A DNA stretch of 64,000 nt, from positions 124,001 through 188,000 of the forward strand of contig JAGNKX010000005.1 of assembly GCA_017999915.1 (NCBI GenBank), given 5' to 3'. Within the stretch, counting starts at the first letter, position 1, and each line of letters starts with the position of its first letter. Below are positions 63,841 to 64,000 of the stretch, piece by piece. A program made the position numbers and the translations under genes. A model generated the notes under the pieces. The model worked only from the letters and a program-made list of their open reading frames with translations, was not told the DNA's origin and did no database searches. This DNA comes from Spirochaetota bacterium. Lineage in GTDB: Bacteria; Spirochaetota; UBA4802; UBA5550.

Positions 63841-63913
63841 TCACGCCCTTCGACCGAGCCCAGAACAAGCCTGCCGAACTGTCGAGGCACGGTTGCCGAG
63901 CATAGTCGAGGCA
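63841..63913. repeat. Short repeat sequence upstream of the dehydratase-like gene
   Basis: CCTTCGACCGAGC and GTCGAGG arms with the direct repeat GTCGAGGCA (63881 and 63905, 24 bp apart). Similar CTTCGAC...GTCGAG segments are common as dispersed intergenic repeats in many bacterial genomes; the family is not assigned here. Confidence 0.45.
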
Positions 63914-64000
63914 TAATTTAAAAAAATGTTTGTATTTATGCAGATACCTCATTATTGTTGCTTTTTGCAAGAAGAAAACAGGCGCGCTGAAATATGCGCT
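63914..64000. other. Right-edge region, no gene seen
   Basis: The last bases are AT-rich and contain no convincing reading frame or structure. They may hold the promoter of the dehydratase-like gene. Confidence 0.4.

Overview
The window looks like part of a bacterial chromosome from an anaerobic or facultative Gram-negative lineage with fairly high G+C and small, mostly intergenic repeats. The gene set fits a free-living member of the Spirochaetota or a similar anaerobe. It has a ferredoxin-dependent 2-oxoacid oxidoreductase, an exported [NiFe] hydrogenase with multiheme lipoprotein cytochromes, acyl-CoA enzymes, 7TMR-DISM-type receptors, and a large class III cyclase with an AAA/TPR tail. 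This lineage call is inference from gene content; no rRNA, tRNA or other taxonomic marker was seen. There are about 56 protein genes. No rRNA, tRNA, CRISPR array, complete insertion sequence or integrated phage was recognised.

Layout. 0.6-6.5 kb: a DmdC-type acyl-CoA dehydrogenase, then a four-gene 2-oxoacid:ferredoxin oxidoreductase operon (ferredoxin, alpha, beta, gamma) divergent from an XRE-cupin regulator. 6.5-16.7 kb, minus strand: a 7TM chemotaxis-type transducer, membrane and ferredoxin-like proteins, a secreted alpha/beta hydrolase, a 7TM receptor fused to an AraC DNA-binding domain, a CoA-transferase/GNAT fusion in the same operon, and panB. 16.8-25.2 kb, plus strand: an Lrp-type regulator, a 1394-residue cyclase, a zinc-ribbon/propeller protein and gltS. 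25.2-28.0 kb, minus strand: a DUF819 transporter, a class III aminotransferase and a VOC protein. 28-35 kb: an SH3b protein, a QueG-like reductase, TetR and GntR regulators, a Cys-rich exported protein and a Cache-type transducer. 35.3-39.5 kb: the hydrogenase operon. 39.7-46.2 kb: an ankyrin protein and the creB-creC...creD locus. 46.2-57.4 kb: two separate MBOAT/SGNH O-acyltransferase pairs flanking an MBL-fold protein with two cyclic-nucleotide-binding domains, a DUF255 protein and a DUF2784 protein. 57.4-64 kb: moaA, a glycosyltransferase, a TPR protein, a Prc-type protease and a 2-hydroxyacyl-CoA dehydratase-like subunit.

How the parts fit. The dehydrogenase, oxidoreductase, CoA transferase and dehydratase-like protein suggest fermentation or oxidation of amino and organic acids through CoA esters and reduced ferredoxin, with periplasmic H2 oxidation or evolution through c-type hemes. 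Signalling is dense: two methyl-accepting transducers, one 7TM-AraC one-component receptor, CreBC, and a possible cyclic nucleotide circuit (cyclase plus cNMP-gated MBL phosphodiesterase).

Most unusual signals: (1) a 96-bp higher-order repeat in the cyclase linker, built from a 14-nt palindrome and a GGGGTCAGAGCA motif, with the second motif recurring in another reading frame further along the same gene; (2) a cre-tag-like TTCAC/TTCAT array at 11-bp spacing upstream of creD; (3) two dispersed intergenic repeat families, one with arms that differ between copies yet pair within each copy; (4) the 7TM-AraC fusion; (5) the hydrogenase with two heme lipoproteins and no visible cytochrome b.
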